Below, piece by piece: positions 35,939-46,187 of a DNA stretch of 64,000 nt. Position numbers and translations under genes: made by a program. The notes below the pieces were generated by a model. It was not told the origin of the DNA. It searched no databases and worked only from the letters and a program-made list of their open reading frames with translations. The stretch is from Ectopseudomonas mendocina (GTDB lineage: Bacteria > Pseudomonadota > Gammaproteobacteria > Pseudomonadales > Pseudomonadaceae). The stretch's first letter is position 1. Each line of letters starts with the position of its first letter. The stretch is from NCBI RefSeq assembly GCF_007049795.1, contig NZ_SCFY01000004.1:1-64000 (forward strand), written 5' to 3'.

Positions 35939-36232
35939 ATGACCACCGCTCTCACACTGATCGCCACCATCAAGGCCCTGCCAGGACATGCCGAGGCAGT
36001 GGCCGCGGGCCTGCAACGTCTGGTCACGGCCACTTGCGCCGAGCCAGGCTGCCTGCAGTACGCACTGCACCGCAACAAGGAGGACTCGCACCAGTTCGTG
36101 ATGATCGAACAATGGCGCGACGCCGAGGCACTGGACCAGCACCGCGCAGCGCCTCACTTCGTACATTTCACCAACACATTCGGCGAGCGGCTTGCGGGCA
36201 TCGATCTGCTCCCTCTGCAACCCCTTACCTGA
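35939..36232 (+). CDS. Antibiotic-biosynthesis-monooxygenase (ABM) domain protein
   Basis: 97 residues forming one dimeric ferredoxin-like ABM domain (LTLIATIKALPGHAEAVAAG ... QFVMIEQWRDAEALDQHRAA ... HFVHFTNTFG). Such proteins include quinol monooxygenases such as YgiN. ATG 35939 follows GGAG. The oxidoreductase gene starts 22 bases later, so the two are probably co-transcribed under the LysR regulator; a quinone redox pair is plausible. Confidence 0.88.
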   Translation: MTTALTLIATIKALPGHAEAVAAGLQRLVTATCAEPGCLQYALHRNKEDSHQFVMIEQWRDAEALDQHRAAPHFVHFTNTFGERLAGIDLLPLQPLT

Positions 36233-36254
36233 TTTCTCACAGAGGACCATTTCC

Positions 36255-37286
36255 ATGAAAGCCGTCGCTTACTACCAATCCCTGCCTGCCGAGCATCCCG
36301 AAGCGCTGCAGGACGTGCAGCTGGCCGATCCCACTCCGGGCCCGCACGATCTGCTGGTCGAGGTTCGAGCCATCTCGGTCAACCCGGTCGACACCAAGAT
36401 CCGCCATGGCGTTATCCGCCTTGGCGATGCGCCGGACAACGGTGCCGCCAAGGTGCTCGGTTGGGATGCAACCGGCGTCGTCAAAGCTGTGGGCAGCGAG
36501 GTCAGCCTGTTCCAGCCCGGCGACCGAGTGTTCTATGCCGGCGCCATCGACCGTGCTGGTGCCAACAGCGAACTGCACCTGGTCGATGAACGCATCGTTG
36601 GCCATATGCCGGGCAGCCTGTCTTTCGCTGAAGCTGCCGCCCTGCCACTGACTGCCATCACTGCCTGGGAACTGCTGTTCGAGCGCCTGCAAGTCGCCGA
36701 GGGCTCGGTAGACCAGGGCCAGAGCCTGCTGATCGTCGGCGCCGCCGGTGGCGTCGGTTCGATCCTCACCCAACTGGCGCGCCACTTGACCGGCCTGACC
36801 GTGATCGGCACTGCCTCGCGCCCGGAAACCCAGGCCTGGGTTCGTGATCTGGGCGCACATCATGTGATCGATCACAGCAAGCCGCTGAGCGAGGAACTGG
36901 CGCGCATTGGCATCGGCCAGGTCACCCATGTCGCCAGCCTGACCCAGACCGACCAGCACTACGCGCAACTGGTCGAGTGCCTGGCGCCGCAGGGGCGTCT
37001 GGCGCTGATCGACGACCCGCTGCAACCGCTGGACGTGATGCAGCTCAAGCTCAAGAGCCTGTCGCTGCACTGGGAGCTGATGTTCACCCGTTCGCTGTAC
37101 CAGACCGCAGACATGATCAAGCAGCATCGTCTGCTGGAGCGGGTCTCCGAGCTGGTCGACGCCGGCGTGCTCAAGACCACCCTCGGTGAGCATTTCGGCA
37201 CCATCAATGCCGCCAACCTGCGTCGCGCCCATGCGTTGCTGGAGAGTGGCAAGGCCAAGGGCAAGATCGTACTCGAAGGGTTCTGA
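36255..37286 (+). CDS. Zinc-independent alcohol dehydrogenase / quinone oxidoreductase (MDR)
   Basis: A 343-residue medium-chain dehydrogenase/reductase. The N-terminal GroES-like domain (AVAYYQSLPAEHPEALQ ... VNPVDTKIRHG ... GWDATGVV) lacks the catalytic-zinc Cys/His set, and the NADPH-binding loop is GAAGGVGSILTQLA (~157-170). Members reduce quinones or enals. ATG 36255 follows GAGGA. Partner of the ABM protein; the LysR gene is divergent. Confidence 0.9.
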   Translation: MKAVAYYQSLPAEHPEALQDVQLADPTPGPHDLLVEVRAISVNPVDTKIRHGVIRLGDAPDNGAAKVLGWDATGVVKAVGSEVSLFQPGDRVFYAGAIDRAGANSELHLVDERIVGHMPGSLSFAEAAALPLTAITAWELLFERLQVAEGSVDQGQSLLIVGAAGGVGSILTQLARHLTGLTVIGTASRPETQAWVRDLGAHHVIDHSKPLSEELARIGIGQVTHVASLTQTDQHYAQLVECLAPQGRLALIDDPLQPLDVMQLKLKSLSLHWELMFTRSLYQTADMIKQHRLLERVSELVDAGVLKTTLGEHFGTINAANLRRAHALLESGKAKGKIVLEGF

Positions 37287-37385
37287 GGCCCGATGGTGTG
37301 GTGGGCTGAAGCGGATCGTCGCCCGGCCCATCCGACAAACCACGGCACTCCCTTAAGGTGGGCGTAGGGTGGGCTTCAGCCCGCC
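37287..37385. repeat. Inverted repeat of GTAGGGTGGGCT family
   Basis: ggtgtggtgggctgaagcgg (37299 on) and gcgtagggtgggcttcagcc (37363 on) are related to the larger repeat at 51825-51958. The spacer continues to the small gene at 37546 with no other gene seen. Confidence 0.5.
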
Positions 37386-37545
37386 AGCTCTTGCATCCAG
37401 CCCCGTCATCACGCTGCTTATCGCAAAGCGTTCTTAACGCTGGTCGACCCTTTGACCCACGTCAGAATAAGGTCATGTGAGCGGACTATCCTGACTTTCC
37501 CCAAGTAGCGTCGACGACTCGTCGCAGCTCAAGGAGGTGGTCAAC

Positions 37546-37728
37546 ATGAAGATTGTCGTCCAACCGCAGAATCAGGGTGGCGAATGCCTGTGGCAGGTGC
37601 GCCTGGATCAGCATTGCGTGAGTTTTCGCAGCGAAGAAGAGGCGCAGCAGTTCGTTGCCAAGCTCGAAGCGCGGCTGCGCGCGCCGCATAACCTGCCCGA
37701 CTGGCCCGTGCAGCGTCAGGCAAGCTGA
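37546..37728 (+). CDS. Small conserved-looking cytoplasmic protein
   Basis: 60 residues, MKIVVQPQNQGGECLWQVRL and on, mixed alpha/beta in appearance with no signal peptide or TM segment. A near-perfect Shine-Dalgarno AAGGAGG (37530-37536) precedes ATG 37546 and is the main reason to trust it. I believe similar short proteins occur in other Pseudomonas, but the function is unknown. Confidence 0.7.
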   Translation: MKIVVQPQNQGGECLWQVRLDQHCVSFRSEEEAQQFVAKLEARLRAPHNLPDWPVQRQAS

Positions 37729-37762
37729 ACCTCAGCCCTGATTGCAATGACGCTGGATGTGC

Positions 37763-37815
37763 TGTGCGCACCGAAAAAAACGGGCTAGCCCTCGGTGTGC
37801 ACGGCGCACCCTACC
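37763..37815. repeat. Degenerate GTAGGGTGCGCC inverted repeat
   Basis: tgtgcgcaccg and cggtgtgcacggcgcaccct face each other. This is the same family as 53491-53552, and it lies over the 3' end of the TetR gene. Confidence 0.5.
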
Positions 37816-38458
37816 TCGCCAGGCCGCCAGTCATCAGGCGCAACGCCGGGCTGCGCAACATATCCAACACAGTGTCGACCAGCGCAGGCGCCTGCTGCGC
37901 CAGGTCGAAATTGGGCACCAGTAGCCAGTTGGCCTCAATGCCTTCCATATAGGCATGCAGGCACACGGCCGCTCGCGCGCAATCCAGATCCTCGGGCAAC
38001 TGGCCCTTGTTGACTGCATTGCCCAATGCCTTGGCGATACGTTGATCGCACTCCAGGCTCAGCGCCTGCATGCGTTCACGCAGTCCAAGCAGCTCACCGG
38101 TGTATTCGCATTTGTAGCGCAGGATGTCATGGGTGCGGTGAGTCTGTGGCTCACAAGCCAGCCGTGTCAGCGCCGTGATCAGCAATTCACGCATGCAGCC
38201 CAGCGGGTCGGGCTCGTCCTCACTCTCGCTGGCACGCGCCAGTTCCTCGAGCGGCAGGCGCAGGCGTTCGAGCATCGCCTGAAACAGGTCTATCTTGTTC
38301 TCGAAATGCCAATAGATGGCGCCGCGACTGACGCCGGCTTCTTTCGCCACTTCGGCCAGCGACGCACGGGAAACGCCCTGGGCATGGAACACCCGCTCAG
38401 CAGCATCGAGTATTTGCACCCGCGTCGCCTGCGCTTCCTCTTTGGTCCTTCTGGCCAT
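37811..38458 (-). CDS. ttgR: TetR-family repressor of the RND pump (TtgR/AcrR-like)
   Basis: 215 residues. The DNA-binding domain at ~10-56 (ATRVQILDAAERVFHAQGVS ... VSRGAIYWHFENKIDLF) is followed by a TetR_C_2-type multidrug-sensing domain with conserved LRYKCEYTGEL. It is divergent from the MFP-RND-OMF pump genes, and the intergenic region carries a sequence close to the P. putida TtgR operator as I remember it. It should repress the pump until drugs or plant antimicrobials bind. NalC/ArpR-type names are alternatives. Confidence 0.87.
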   Translation of the reverse strand: MARRTKEEAQATRVQILDAAERVFHAQGVSRASLAEVAKEAGVSRGAIYWHFENKIDLFQAMLERLRLPLEELARASESEDEPDPLGCMRELLITALTRLACEPQTHRTHDILRYKCEYTGELLGLRERMQALSLECDQRIAKALGNAVNKGQLPEDLDCARAAVCLHAYMEGIEANWLLVPNFDLAQQAPALVDTVLDMLRSPALRLMTGGLAR

Positions 38459-38533
38459 TTGTCACCTACTTTTGCCTTGCAGTAATCCTTCGGTAAGGAA
38501 GGACGGGCGAGAGTATGCAGGCAGCTTTAGGCA

Positions 38534-38565
38534 TTTACAAACATTCACGTACGTAAGTATATTCC
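38534..38565 (+). promoter_or_regulatory. TtgR-type operator overlapping pump promoter
   Basis: The 32 bases from TTTACAAACATTC through GTAAGTATATTCC resemble the ttgR-ttgA operator of P. putida from memory. They also contain a -35 (TTTACA, 38534) and a -10 (TATATT, 38558-38563) with an 18-base spacer, so bound repressor would block the pump promoter. Confidence 0.65.
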
Positions 38566-38637
38566 TCCATCGATTTTTTCCCCTGCCTTCGTACCCTTCG
38601 CCCCTTGGGCCATGATTCGATAAAACGAGGTTCTCAG

Positions 38638-39786
38638 ATGCACTCGAAGCCAGCCTTCGCTGTCTTGGTTTCCGCCATCGCCGTGGCAATGCTCAGTCTT
38701 ACCGGCTGCCAGGAATCCAGCGCCCCCCAGACCCAGCAAACGCCGCAAGTCGGAGTGATTACGCTCGAGGCCAAACCCTTCACCCTGACCAGTGAAGTGC
38801 CAGGTCGTACCAGCGCCTATCGCATCGCCGAGGTGCGCCCTCAGGTCAACGGCATCATTCAGAAGCGTCTGTTCACCGAAGGCAGCGAGGTCAAGGCAGG
38901 TCAGCAGCTGTACCAGATCGACCCCGCCACCTACGAAGCGGCATACAAGAGCGCCCAGGCCACGCAGCTGTCCGCCAAATCGCTGTCTGATCGCTACAAG
39001 CTGCTGGTCAACGACAAAGCCGTCAGCCAGCAGGCCTACGACGAAGCCCGCGCCGCCAGCCTGCAGGCCGACGCCGCACTGGAGCAGGCGCGTATCGACC
39101 TGCGCTACACCAAGGTGATGGCGCCGATCAGCGGGCGCATCGGCCGTTCCGCAGTGACCGAAGGCGCGCTGGTCAGCAACGGCCAAGCCAACGCCATGGC
39201 CACCATCCAGCAACTCGACCCGATCTACGTCGACGTCACCCAGTCGAGCAAGGAACTGCTGCGCCTGCGCCGCGACATGGCCGAAGGCCGTCTGCAGAAG
39301 GCTAGCGAGAACGCCGCCAAGGTCGCGCTGAAGCTGGAGGACGGCAGCCGCTACGCCCATGAAGGCACCCTCGAATTCTCCGAAGTCGCGGTGGACGAAA
39401 GCACCGGCTCGGTGACCCTGCGCGCCGTTTTCCCCAATCCGGACCATCTGCTGCTTCCGGGCATGTTCGTGCATGCCGAGCTGCTTTCCGGGGTCAAGCA
39501 AAACGCCATCCTCGCCCCGCAGCAGGGTGTGACCCGCAACCAGCGCGGCGAGCCGACAGCGATGGTGGTGGGCGCCGACAACAAGGTGGAGCAGCGTGTG
39601 CTCAAGGCCGATCGCACCGCCGGCAGCGCCTGGCTGGTCGAGGATGGCCTGCAGGAAGGCGACCGCCTGATCACCGAAGGCCTGCAGTTCGTGCAGCCTG
39701 GCGCCGAGGTGAAGGCCGTGCCGGCGACGAACGTCAAGACCGAACAGCCTGCCCAAGACGCCGAACAAGCCAACGGCCAGGACTAA
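38638..39786 (+). CDS. ttgA: RND efflux periplasmic adaptor (MexA/TtgA type)
   Basis: A 382-residue membrane-fusion lipoprotein. The signal peptide MHSKPAFAVLVSAIAVAMLS ends in the lipobox LTGC. Then come a lipoyl half-motif (PQVNGIIQKRLFTEGSEVKAG), an alpha-hairpin, a second lipoyl half (VMAPISGRIGRSAVTEGALV) and beta-barrel domains. It links the inner-membrane pump to the outer-membrane channel. ATG 38638 follows GAGG. First gene of the three-gene operon; the transporter starts 14 bases downstream. Confidence 0.95.
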   Translation: MHSKPAFAVLVSAIAVAMLSLTGCQESSAPQTQQTPQVGVITLEAKPFTLTSEVPGRTSAYRIAEVRPQVNGIIQKRLFTEGSEVKAGQQLYQIDPATYEAAYKSAQATQLSAKSLSDRYKLLVNDKAVSQQAYDEARAASLQADAALEQARIDLRYTKVMAPISGRIGRSAVTEGALVSNGQANAMATIQQLDPIYVDVTQSSKELLRLRRDMAEGRLQKASENAAKVALKLEDGSRYAHEGTLEFSEVAVDESTGSVTLRAVFPNPDHLLLPGMFVHAELLSGVKQNAILAPQQGVTRNQRGEPTAMVVGADNKVEQRVLKADRTAGSAWLVEDGLQEGDRLITEGLQFVQPGAEVKAVPATNVKTEQPAQDAEQANGQD

Positions 39787-39800
39787 CGGAGAAGTACTGA

Positions 39801-42800
39801 ATGTCCAGATTCTTTATCGACCGGCCGATCTTCGCCTGGGTGATCGCCCTGGTGATCATGCTGGCGGGTGGCCTGTCCATCCTCAAGCTGCCGATCAACC
39901 AGTATCCAAGCATCGCGCCGCCCGCCGTTTCCATCCAGGTCAGCTACCCGGGCGCCTCCGCGCAGACGGTGCAGGACACCGTGGTGCAGGTGATCGAACA
40001 GCAGCTTAATGGTATCGACGGGCTGCGCTATGTCAGCTCGGCCAGCAACTCCGACGGCAGCATGGAAATCGTCGTGACCTTCGAACAGGGGGTCAACCCG
40101 GACATCGCTCAGGTCCAGGTGCAGAATAAACTGCAACTGGCCACTCCGTTGTTGCCGCAGGAAGTGCAGCAACAGGGCATCCGCGTGACCAAGTCGGTGA
40201 AGAACTTCCTCATGGTCATCGGCGTGGTGTCGAAAGACGGCAGCATGACCCGTGAGGACCTCTCCGACTACATCGTTTCCAACCTGCAGGACCCGATCTC
40301 GCGGACCAAGGGCGTCGGTGACTTCCAGGTGTTCGGCGCGCAGTACGCCATGCGCATCTGGCTCGATCCGGCCAAGCTCAACAGTTTCCAACTGACCCCG
40401 GTCGATGTGCGCAGCGCCATCCAGGCGCAGAACGTGCAAATTTCCTCCGGCCAGTTCGGCGGCCTGCCCGCCTCGCCGGGCAACCAGCTCAACGCCACCA
40501 TCATCGGCAAGACCCGCCTGCAGAGCCCGGAAGAGTTCCGCAAGATCCTCCTCAAGGTGCAGACCGATGGTTCCCAGGTGCGCCTGGGCGACGTGGCCAA
40601 GGTCGAGCTCGGCGGCGAGAACTACGCGATCAACGCGCAGTTCAACGGCCTGCCGGCCTCCGGCCTGGCGGTTCGCCTGGCCACTGGCGCCAACGCCCTG
40701 GACACTGCCAAGGCGGTACGTGAAACCATCGCCAATCTCGAGCCGTTCTTCCCGGCCGGCATGGAAGTGGTCTTCCCCTATGACACCACGCCGGTTATTT
40801 CGGCTTCCATCGAAGGGGTGGTACACACCCTGTTCGAAGCCATCGTGCTGGTGTTCCTGGTGATGTTCCTGTTCCTGCAGAACCTGCGCGCCACCATCAT
40901 CCCGACCATGGCGGTGCCGGTGGTACTGCTGGGAACCTTCGGTGTGCTCGCCGCGTTCGGCTTCTCCATCAACACCTTGACCATGTTCGCCATGGTGTTG
41001 GCCATCGGCCTGCTGGTGGACGACGCCATCGTGGTGGTGGAGAACGTCGAGCGAGTGATGCGCGAGGATGGCCTGTCGCCCAAGGAGGCGACCAAGAAAT
41101 CCATGGGCCAGATCCAGGGTGCGCTGGTCGGTATCGCCCTGGTGCTGTCGGCGGTGTTCCTGCCAATGGCCTTCTTCGGCGGCTCCACCGGGGTGATCTA
41201 CCGGCAGTTCTCCATCACCATCGTCTCGGCCATGGCACTGTCGGTGCTGGTGGCGCTGGTCTTCACCCCGGCGCTGTGCGCCACCCTGCTCAAGCCCATC
41301 GACAGTGACCACCACGAAGCCAAACGCGGCTTCTTCGGCTGGTTCAACCGCACCTTCGAGCGCGGCAGCAATGCCTATCAGCGCGGTGTTGCGGGCATGA
41401 TCAAACGCAAGGCGCCGTACCTGATCCTGTATCTGGTCATCATCGCCATCATGGCCTGGATGTTCACTCGCATCCCCACCGCGTTTCTGCCCGAGGAAGA
41501 CCAGGGCGTATTGTTCGCCCAGGTGCAGACGCCGTCCGGCTCCAGCGCCGAACGTACCCAGGTGGTGGTCGACGAGATGCGTGAATACCTGCTCAACGAC
41601 GAGGCCAGCACGGTCAAATCGGTATTCACCGTTACCGGCTTCAACTTCGCCGGCCGCGGCCAGAGCTCCGGTATGGCCTTCATCATGCTCAAGCCCTGGG
41701 GCGAACGTCCGGGTGAGGAGAATGGCGTAGCCGCACTGGCGCAACGGGCGCAGATGCACTTCTTCAGCTTCCGTGATGCGATGGTGTTCGCCTTCGCCCC
41801 GCCGGCGGTGATGGAGATGGGTAACGCCACCGGTTTCAACTTCTTCCTGCAGGACCAGGCTGGCGTCGGTCACCAGGTGATGAACGAAGCACGCGACAAG
41901 TTCCTGCAGCTGGCCAACCAGCATCCGGTGCTCGACAGCGTGCGCGCCAACGGCCTGCGCGACGAAGCGCAGTACCAGCTGCTGATCGACGACGAGCGCG
42001 CCCGCGCCCTCGGCCTCTCGCTGTCGGACATCAACAGCACCCTGTCGATCGCCTGGGGTGCCAGTTACGTCAACGACTTCATCGACCGCGGTCGGGTGAA
42101 GAAGGTCTACCTGCAGGGCGTGGCCGACGCACGTATGGCCCCGGAAGACCTGAACAAGTGGTACGTGCGCAACGACCAGGGCCGCATGGTGCCGTTCAGC
42201 GCCTTCGCCAGTGGCGAGTGGACTTACGGCCCGCCCAAGCTGGCGCGCTATAACGGCGTGTCGGCGGTGGAAATCCTCGGTGCGCCGGCGCCCGGCTACA
42301 GCACCGGTGATGCCATGGCTGCCGTCGAGGAAATCGCCTCGCAACTGCCGCAGGGCGTCGGCTACTCCTGGACCGGTCTGTCCTACGAGGAGCGCCTGGC
42401 CGGCTCGCAGACCACGGCATTGTTCGTGATCTCGGCCATCGTCGTGTTCCTCTGCCTGGCAGCGCTGTACGAGAGCTGGTCGATCCCGTTCTCGGTGATG
42501 CTGGTGGTGCCGCTGGGGATCATCGGCGCGCTGCTGTTCACCGAGCTGCGCGGGCTGTCCAACGACGTGTTCTTCAAGGTCGGCCTGCTCACCACCATTG
42601 GTCTGTCGGCGCGTAACGCGATCCTTATCGTCGAGTTTGCCAAGGCGCAGTACGAACAGGGCATGACCTTCGCCGAAGCGGCCATCGAAGCCTGCCGCAT
42701 GCGTCTGCGCCCGATCATCATGACCTCGCTGGCGTTCATCCTCGGCTGTCTGCCGCTGGCCATCGCCAGTGGTGCCGGCGCGGGCAGCAAGCACGCCATC

Positions 42801-42944
42801 GGCACCGGGGTGATCGGCGGCATGCTCAGCGCGATGATCCTGGCGATCTTCTGGATTCCGCTGTTCTACGTAGTGGTCTGCTCGATTTTCGAGAAGAAGC
42901 GCCCCGAGCCGGCCAGTGAAAACGAGAAGGAGGTACTGCAATGA
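39801..42944 (+). CDS. ttgB: RND multidrug efflux transporter (MexB/TtgB type)
   Basis: A 1047-residue inner-membrane proton/drug antiporter of the HAE1 family. The N-terminus [16 protein letters not shown] is typical. TM4 has the proton-relay pair in [20 protein letters not shown], and large periplasmic porter loops alternate with two six-helix blocks. The C-terminal half contains [15 protein letters not shown] with the conserved Lys. It takes substrates from periplasm or membrane and exports them through TtgC. Its stop overlaps the ttgC start (ATGA). Confidence 0.97.
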   Translation: MSRFFIDRPIFAWVIALVIMLAGGLSILKLPINQYPSIAPPAVSIQVSYPGASAQTVQDTVVQVIEQQLNGIDGLRYVSSASNSDGSMEIVVTFEQGVNPDIAQVQVQNKLQLATPLLPQEVQQQGIRVTKSVKNFLMVIGVVSKDGSMTREDLSDYIVSNLQDPISRTKGVGDFQVFGAQYAMRIWLDPAKLNSFQLTPVDVRSAIQAQNVQISSGQFGGLPASPGNQLNATIIGKTRLQSPEEFRKILLKVQTDGSQVRLGDVAKVELGGENYAINAQFNGLPASGLAVRLATGANALDTAKAVRETIANLEPFFPAGMEVVFPYDTTPVISASIEGVVHTLFEAIVLVFLVMFLFLQNLRATIIPTMAVPVVLLGTFGVLAAFGFSINTLTMFAMVLAIGLLVDDAIVVVENVERVMREDGLSPKEATKKSMGQIQGALVGIALVLSAVFLPMAFFGGSTGVIYRQFSITIVSAMALSVLVALVFTPALCATLLKPIDSDHHEAKRGFFGWFNRTFERGSNAYQRGVAGMIKRKAPYLILYLVIIAIMAWMFTRIPTAFLPEEDQGVLFAQVQTPSGSSAERTQVVVDEMREYLLNDEASTVKSVFTVTGFNFAGRGQSSGMAFIMLKPWGERPGEENGVAALAQRAQMHFFSFRDAMVFAFAPPAVMEMGNATGFNFFLQDQAGVGHQVMNEARDKFLQLANQHPVLDSVRANGLRDEAQYQLLIDDERARALGLSLSDINSTLSIAWGASYVNDFIDRGRVKKVYLQGVADARMAPEDLNKWYVRNDQGRMVPFSAFASGEWTYGPPKLARYNGVSAVEILGAPAPGYSTGDAMAAVEEIASQLPQGVGYSWTGLSYEERLAGSQTTALFVISAIVVFLCLAALYESWSIPFSVMLVVPLGIIGALLFTELRGLSNDVFFKVGLLTTIGLSARNAILIVEFAKAQYEQGMTFAEAAIEACRMRLRPIIMTSLAFILGCLPLAIASGAGAGSKHAIGTGVIGGMLSAMILAIFWIPLFYVVVCSIFEKKRPEPASENEKEVLQ

Positions 42945-44374
42945 GGCAGTCCCTGTTGTCCCTGGCCGTGGCCGCTGCTCTGCTCAGCGGCTGCAGCCTG
43001 ATTCCCAACTATGAACGCCCTGACGCTCCGGTGGCCGCAGACTGGCCGCAAGGCGAGGCCTATGGCAACGCCGCCAGCGAGGGCAGCCGCTCCGCAGCAG
43101 ACCTGCAATGGCGCGAGTTCTTCCGCGACCCGGCACTGCAGCGACTGGTGCAGGTGGCGCTGGAGAACAACCGCGACCTGCGCGTCGCCGCACTGAACGT
43201 CGAGGCCTACCGCGCGCTGTACCGCATCCAGCGCGCCGACCTGCTGCCCTCGGTGTCCGCTGACGGCGCCGGCACGCGCCAGCGCCTGCCGGCCGATCTG
43301 AACCAGACCGGCGAAGCCCGCACCAGCGGCCAGTACAGCGCGACCCTGGGCGTCAACGCCTGGGAGCTGGATTTCTTTGGCCGTATCCGCAGCCTCAGCG
43401 AGCAGGCCCTGCAGCAGTACCTGGCTACCGAACAGGCGCAGCGCAGCACGCAGATCAGCCTGGTGGCCAGCGTCGCCAACGCCTACCTGCAATGGCAGGC
43501 AGATCAGGCGCTGCTGCAGCTGACCCAGGACACCCTGAAGACCTTCGAAGAAAGCTACCAGCTGACCCAACGCAGCTTCGACGTCGGCGTCGCCGACGCC
43601 CTGGCCCTGAGCCAGGCGCGCAGCTCGGTGGACAGCGCCCGCGTCAGCCTGGCCCAGTACCAGCGCCTGGTCGCCCAGGATCGCAACGCCCTGACCCAAC
43701 TGCTCGGCACCGGCCTGCCGGCCGACCTGCCGCAGGGCCTGGCGCTCAATGCCGAACTGCTGGAACAGGTTCCTGCCGGCTTGCCCGCCGACCTGCTGCA
43801 GCGTCGCCCCGACCTGCTGCAGGCCGAGTACCAGCTCAAGGCGGCCAACGCCAATATCGGCGCAGCGCGCGCGGCGTTCTTCCCCAGCATCAGCCTGACC
43901 GCCAATGCCGGCACCGCCAGCAGCCAACTGTCCGGCCTGTTCGACAGCGGCTCGGGCACCTGGCTGTTCCAGCCGCAGATCAGCCTGCCGATCTTCAACG
44001 CCGGCCGCCTGCGCGCCAACCTCGACTATGCCGAGCTGCAAAGCGATATCCGCGTCGCCGAGTATGAGAAAGCCATCCAGGTGGCCTTCCAGGAAGTCGC
44101 TGACCGCCTCGCCGCACGCACCACCTATCGCCAACAGCTGGACGCCCAACGCGCCCTGCTGGAGACCACCGAGACCTACTACGACTTGGCCGAGCGCCGC
44201 TACCGCACGGGTGTGGACAGCTATCTGACCCTGCTCGATGCCCAGCGCCAGCTGTTCAGCGTGCGCCAGCAGCTGATCACCGACCGCCTGGCCCAGCTCA
44301 GCAGCGAAGTCGAGCTGTACAAGGCCCTGGGTGGTGGCTGGAGCGATACGGGGAGCAATGCTCCACAAGGTTGA
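42941..44374 (+). CDS. ttgC: Outer-membrane efflux channel (OprM/TtgC type)
   Basis: A 477-residue TolC-like outer-membrane lipoprotein. The signal peptide [19 protein letters not shown] has a lipobox. Two structural repeats are present; [20 protein letters not shown] and [15 protein letters not shown] are characteristic of OprM-family channels. ATG 42941 overlaps the ttgB stop and follows a strong AAGGAGG. It completes the tripartite pump and is followed by a terminator. Confidence 0.96.
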   Translation: MRQSLLSLAVAAALLSGCSLIPNYERPDAPVAADWPQGEAYGNAASEGSRSAADLQWREFFRDPALQRLVQVALENNRDLRVAALNVEAYRALYRIQRADLLPSVSADGAGTRQRLPADLNQTGEARTSGQYSATLGVNAWELDFFGRIRSLSEQALQQYLATEQAQRSTQISLVASVANAYLQWQADQALLQLTQDTLKTFEESYQLTQRSFDVGVADALALSQARSSVDSARVSLAQYQRLVAQDRNALTQLLGTGLPADLPQGLALNAELLEQVPAGLPADLLQRRPDLLQAEYQLKAANANIGAARAAFFPSISLTANAGTASSQLSGLFDSGSGTWLFQPQISLPIFNAGRLRANLDYAELQSDIRVAEYEKAIQVAFQEVADRLAARTTYRQQLDAQRALLETTETYYDLAERRYRTGVDSYLTLLDAQRQLFSVRQQLITDRLAQLSSEVELYKALGGGWSDTGSNAPQG

Positions 44375-44416
44375 CCGCGCGTAACCCGCTTCAAGGACGA
44401 CCTTCCCCAACGCGCC

Positions 44417-44447
44417 GCCCCCGCAGTCTTTGCGGGGGCGTTTTTTT
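44417..44447 (+). terminator. Rho-independent terminator of the RND operon
   Basis: GCCCCCGCA, short loop, TGCGGGGGC and seven Ts, about 40 bases past the ttgC stop. Confidence 0.92.
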
Positions 44448-44727
44448 GTACGAGTTCTGACGGACTGACGCCGCACCGTAGCCCGGATGAAATCCGGGAC
44501 CCTGAGGCTTGGCGATAGCTGTATGGCGGCAATTCGGATGCGGCCTGAAGTTCGCTTTCGCGAATGAATTCGCTCCTACAGAAATCTGAAGCCGCATGAT
44601 TCAGTGGCAGACACCCGAGGCCTCCGAGAACGTTGAAGGCGACTGCTGCGCAGTGCCCTCTCTGTAGGAGCGAATTCATTCGCGATCCGCTCGCCCCGAT
44701 TTCGCCCTAAGAGCGCCGTGCCGCCAC
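44448..44727. repeat. Repeat-rich spacer with wide REP pair
   Basis: Contains cgtagcccggatgaaatccg (44478 on), a copy of a dispersed repeat. It also has two facing AT-rich REP variants, ttcgcgaatgaattcgctcc (44557 on) and tgtaggagcgaattcattcg (44662 on), about 80 bases apart. It separates the convergent RND and HAD operons. No gene is seen. Confidence 0.65.
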
Positions 44728-45321
44728 TCAGGCCAACGCAGCCAGCAGCTGCGCGCAATCCTGCGCATGCAACTCGGTCAGCTCCGGCCAGGGGTTGTCC
44801 GGCAGGTTGACCAGTACGCCGCGCGCGCCCGCAGCCTGGGCGCATTCGAGGTCGAAGCGGTAGTCGCCGACCATCACCAGTTCCTGCGGTTTGACCGCCC
44901 AGCGCTCGGCCAGATGCAGCAAACCGCCCGGGTGCGGTTTGGGCGGTGCCTCGTCGCGGCCGAGGATATCGGCCGTGGCGAAGCAGTCATCGAGGCCTAT
45001 GGCCTGCAGGGTCAGCAGGGCCAACGGATGGGCATTGCGAGTCAGGATGCCGAGCTGGCAGCCGCGCTCGCACAGCGCCCTCACCAGCTCGATGGCCCCT
45101 GGTGCCGGGCGTGAGGCCACTGCCAGCTCGCGTTCGTGCTCCAGCAGCCAGGCATGCTTGGCTGCTGCCTCGTCTGCCGGTAGCGCCGCCAGGTGGTGGA
45201 GGATGTCGTCTTCCTGAGGAATGCCCAGCGCCCGCTTGATCGCCGGGAAATCATGCACCGCCAGGGTCAGGGTGCCGTCCATGTCGAACACCCAGTGACG
45301 TGCTTCGCGCAGTACCTTCAC
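44728..45321 (-). CDS. HAD-superfamily hydrolase
   Basis: A 197-residue cytoplasmic phosphatase-like protein. Motif I is FDMDGTLT (~12-19), motif II TRN (~90), motif III Lys in PPKPHPG and motif IV GDYRFDLECA. A GTG start at 45321 is chosen: it overlaps the tesB stop (GTGA), follows GAGGA and places motif I near the N-terminus. Longer readings would run far into tesB. Last gene of the four-gene coupled operon. The substrate is unknown; phosphoglycolate- or nucleotide-type phosphatases are near relatives. Confidence 0.88.
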   Translation of the reverse strand: MKVLREARHWVFDMDGTLTLAVHDFPAIKRALGIPQEDDILHHLAALPADEAAAKHAWLLEHERELAVASRPAPGAIELVRALCERGCQLGILTRNAHPLALLTLQAIGLDDCFATADILGRDEAPPKPHPGGLLHLAERWAVKPQELVMVGDYRFDLECAQAAGARGVLVNLPDNPWPELTELHAQDCAQLLAALA

Positions 45322-46187
45322 TTCCAGTCCTCGCGCACGCGCGTCAGCCCCTCCTGAGCCACCGACGCGACCAGCTCGCCCTGGCGGTTGTAGATGCTGG
45401 CGCGGGAGAAACCACGAGCATTGCCCGCCCAGGGGCTGTCCATGGCATACAGCAACCAGTCGTCCATGCGCAGGTTGCGGTGGAACCACAGCGAATGGTC
45501 GAGACTCGCCACCTGCATGAATTTCTGGAACACCGACACGCCATGCGGCTGCATCGAGGTGGTCAGCAGATTGAAGTCACTGGCATAGGCCAGCAGGTAC
45601 TTGTGCAACTGCGGGTCGTCCGGCAGGTCGCCAGCGGCGCGGAACCACACGTACTTGACCGGTTCGCAAGGCTGCGGAGCAAAGGGGTTGATCAGGGTGA
45701 CCGGGCGAATCTCGATGGGTTTGTCGCTGATCGCACGCTCGCGCATGCGCTCGGGGATCATTGGTGCCACCATCCGCGCCAGATCGGTTTCCGACTTCAA
45801 GCCCTCGGGGCCGGGTACGTCCGGCATCTGACTCTGGTGGTGGAAGCCCTCTTCTTCATATTGAAACGACGCACTGCAGAAGAAGATCGGCTTGCCCTTC
45901 TGCACCGCCACCACGCGACGGGTGCTGAAGCTGCCACCATCGCGGGTACGCTCGACCTGATAGACCACCGGCAGGCTGGCATCGCCAGGGCGCAGGAAGT
46001 AGCCGTGCATGGAATGCACGTGACGCGCTTCCTCGACCGTCTGGCTGGCAGCGGAGATGCACTGGCCAAGCACCTGGCCGCCGAACAGCTGGCGAAAACC
46101 AAGATCCTGGCTGCGGCCACGGAACAGGTTTTCCTCGATCTGCTCCAGGCTGAGCAGCGCCACCAGATCATCGAGAACCTGAGTCAT
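45318..46187 (-). CDS. tesB: Acyl-CoA thioesterase II
   Basis: A 289-residue double-hotdog thioesterase hydrolysing medium- and long-chain acyl-CoA to free fatty acid and CoA. Family landmarks are GGQVLGQCISAASQTV (~36-51), HSMHGYFLRPGDAS, FSTRRVVAVQKGKPIF, and the C-terminal YASDFNLL with the catalytic Asp and LDHSLWFHR. Its 5' end overlaps the SagB-like gene by 20 bases and its stop overlaps the HAD start, so it is translationally coupled in the middle of the operon. Confidence 0.95.
   Translation of the reverse strand: MTQVLDDLVALLSLEQIEENLFRGRSQDLGFRQLFGGQVLGQCISAASQTVEEARHVHSMHGYFLRPGDASLPVVYQVERTRDGGSFSTRRVVAVQKGKPIFFCSASFQYEEEGFHHQSQMPDVPGPEGLKSETDLARMVAPMIPERMRERAISDKPIEIRPVTLINPFAPQPCEPVKYVWFRAAGDLPDDPQLHKYLLAYASDFNLLTTSMQPHGVSVFQKFMQVASLDHSLWFHRNLRMDDWLLYAMDSPWAGNARGFSRASIYNRQGELVASVAQEGLTRVREDWK

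Noticed and set aside
39783..42941. A 1052-codon open frame antisense to the RND transporter gene
   Set aside because: The plus strand encodes an unmistakable RND transporter. The antisense frame is a by-product of high GC third positions and its translation is His/Gly/Asp-rich with no family features.
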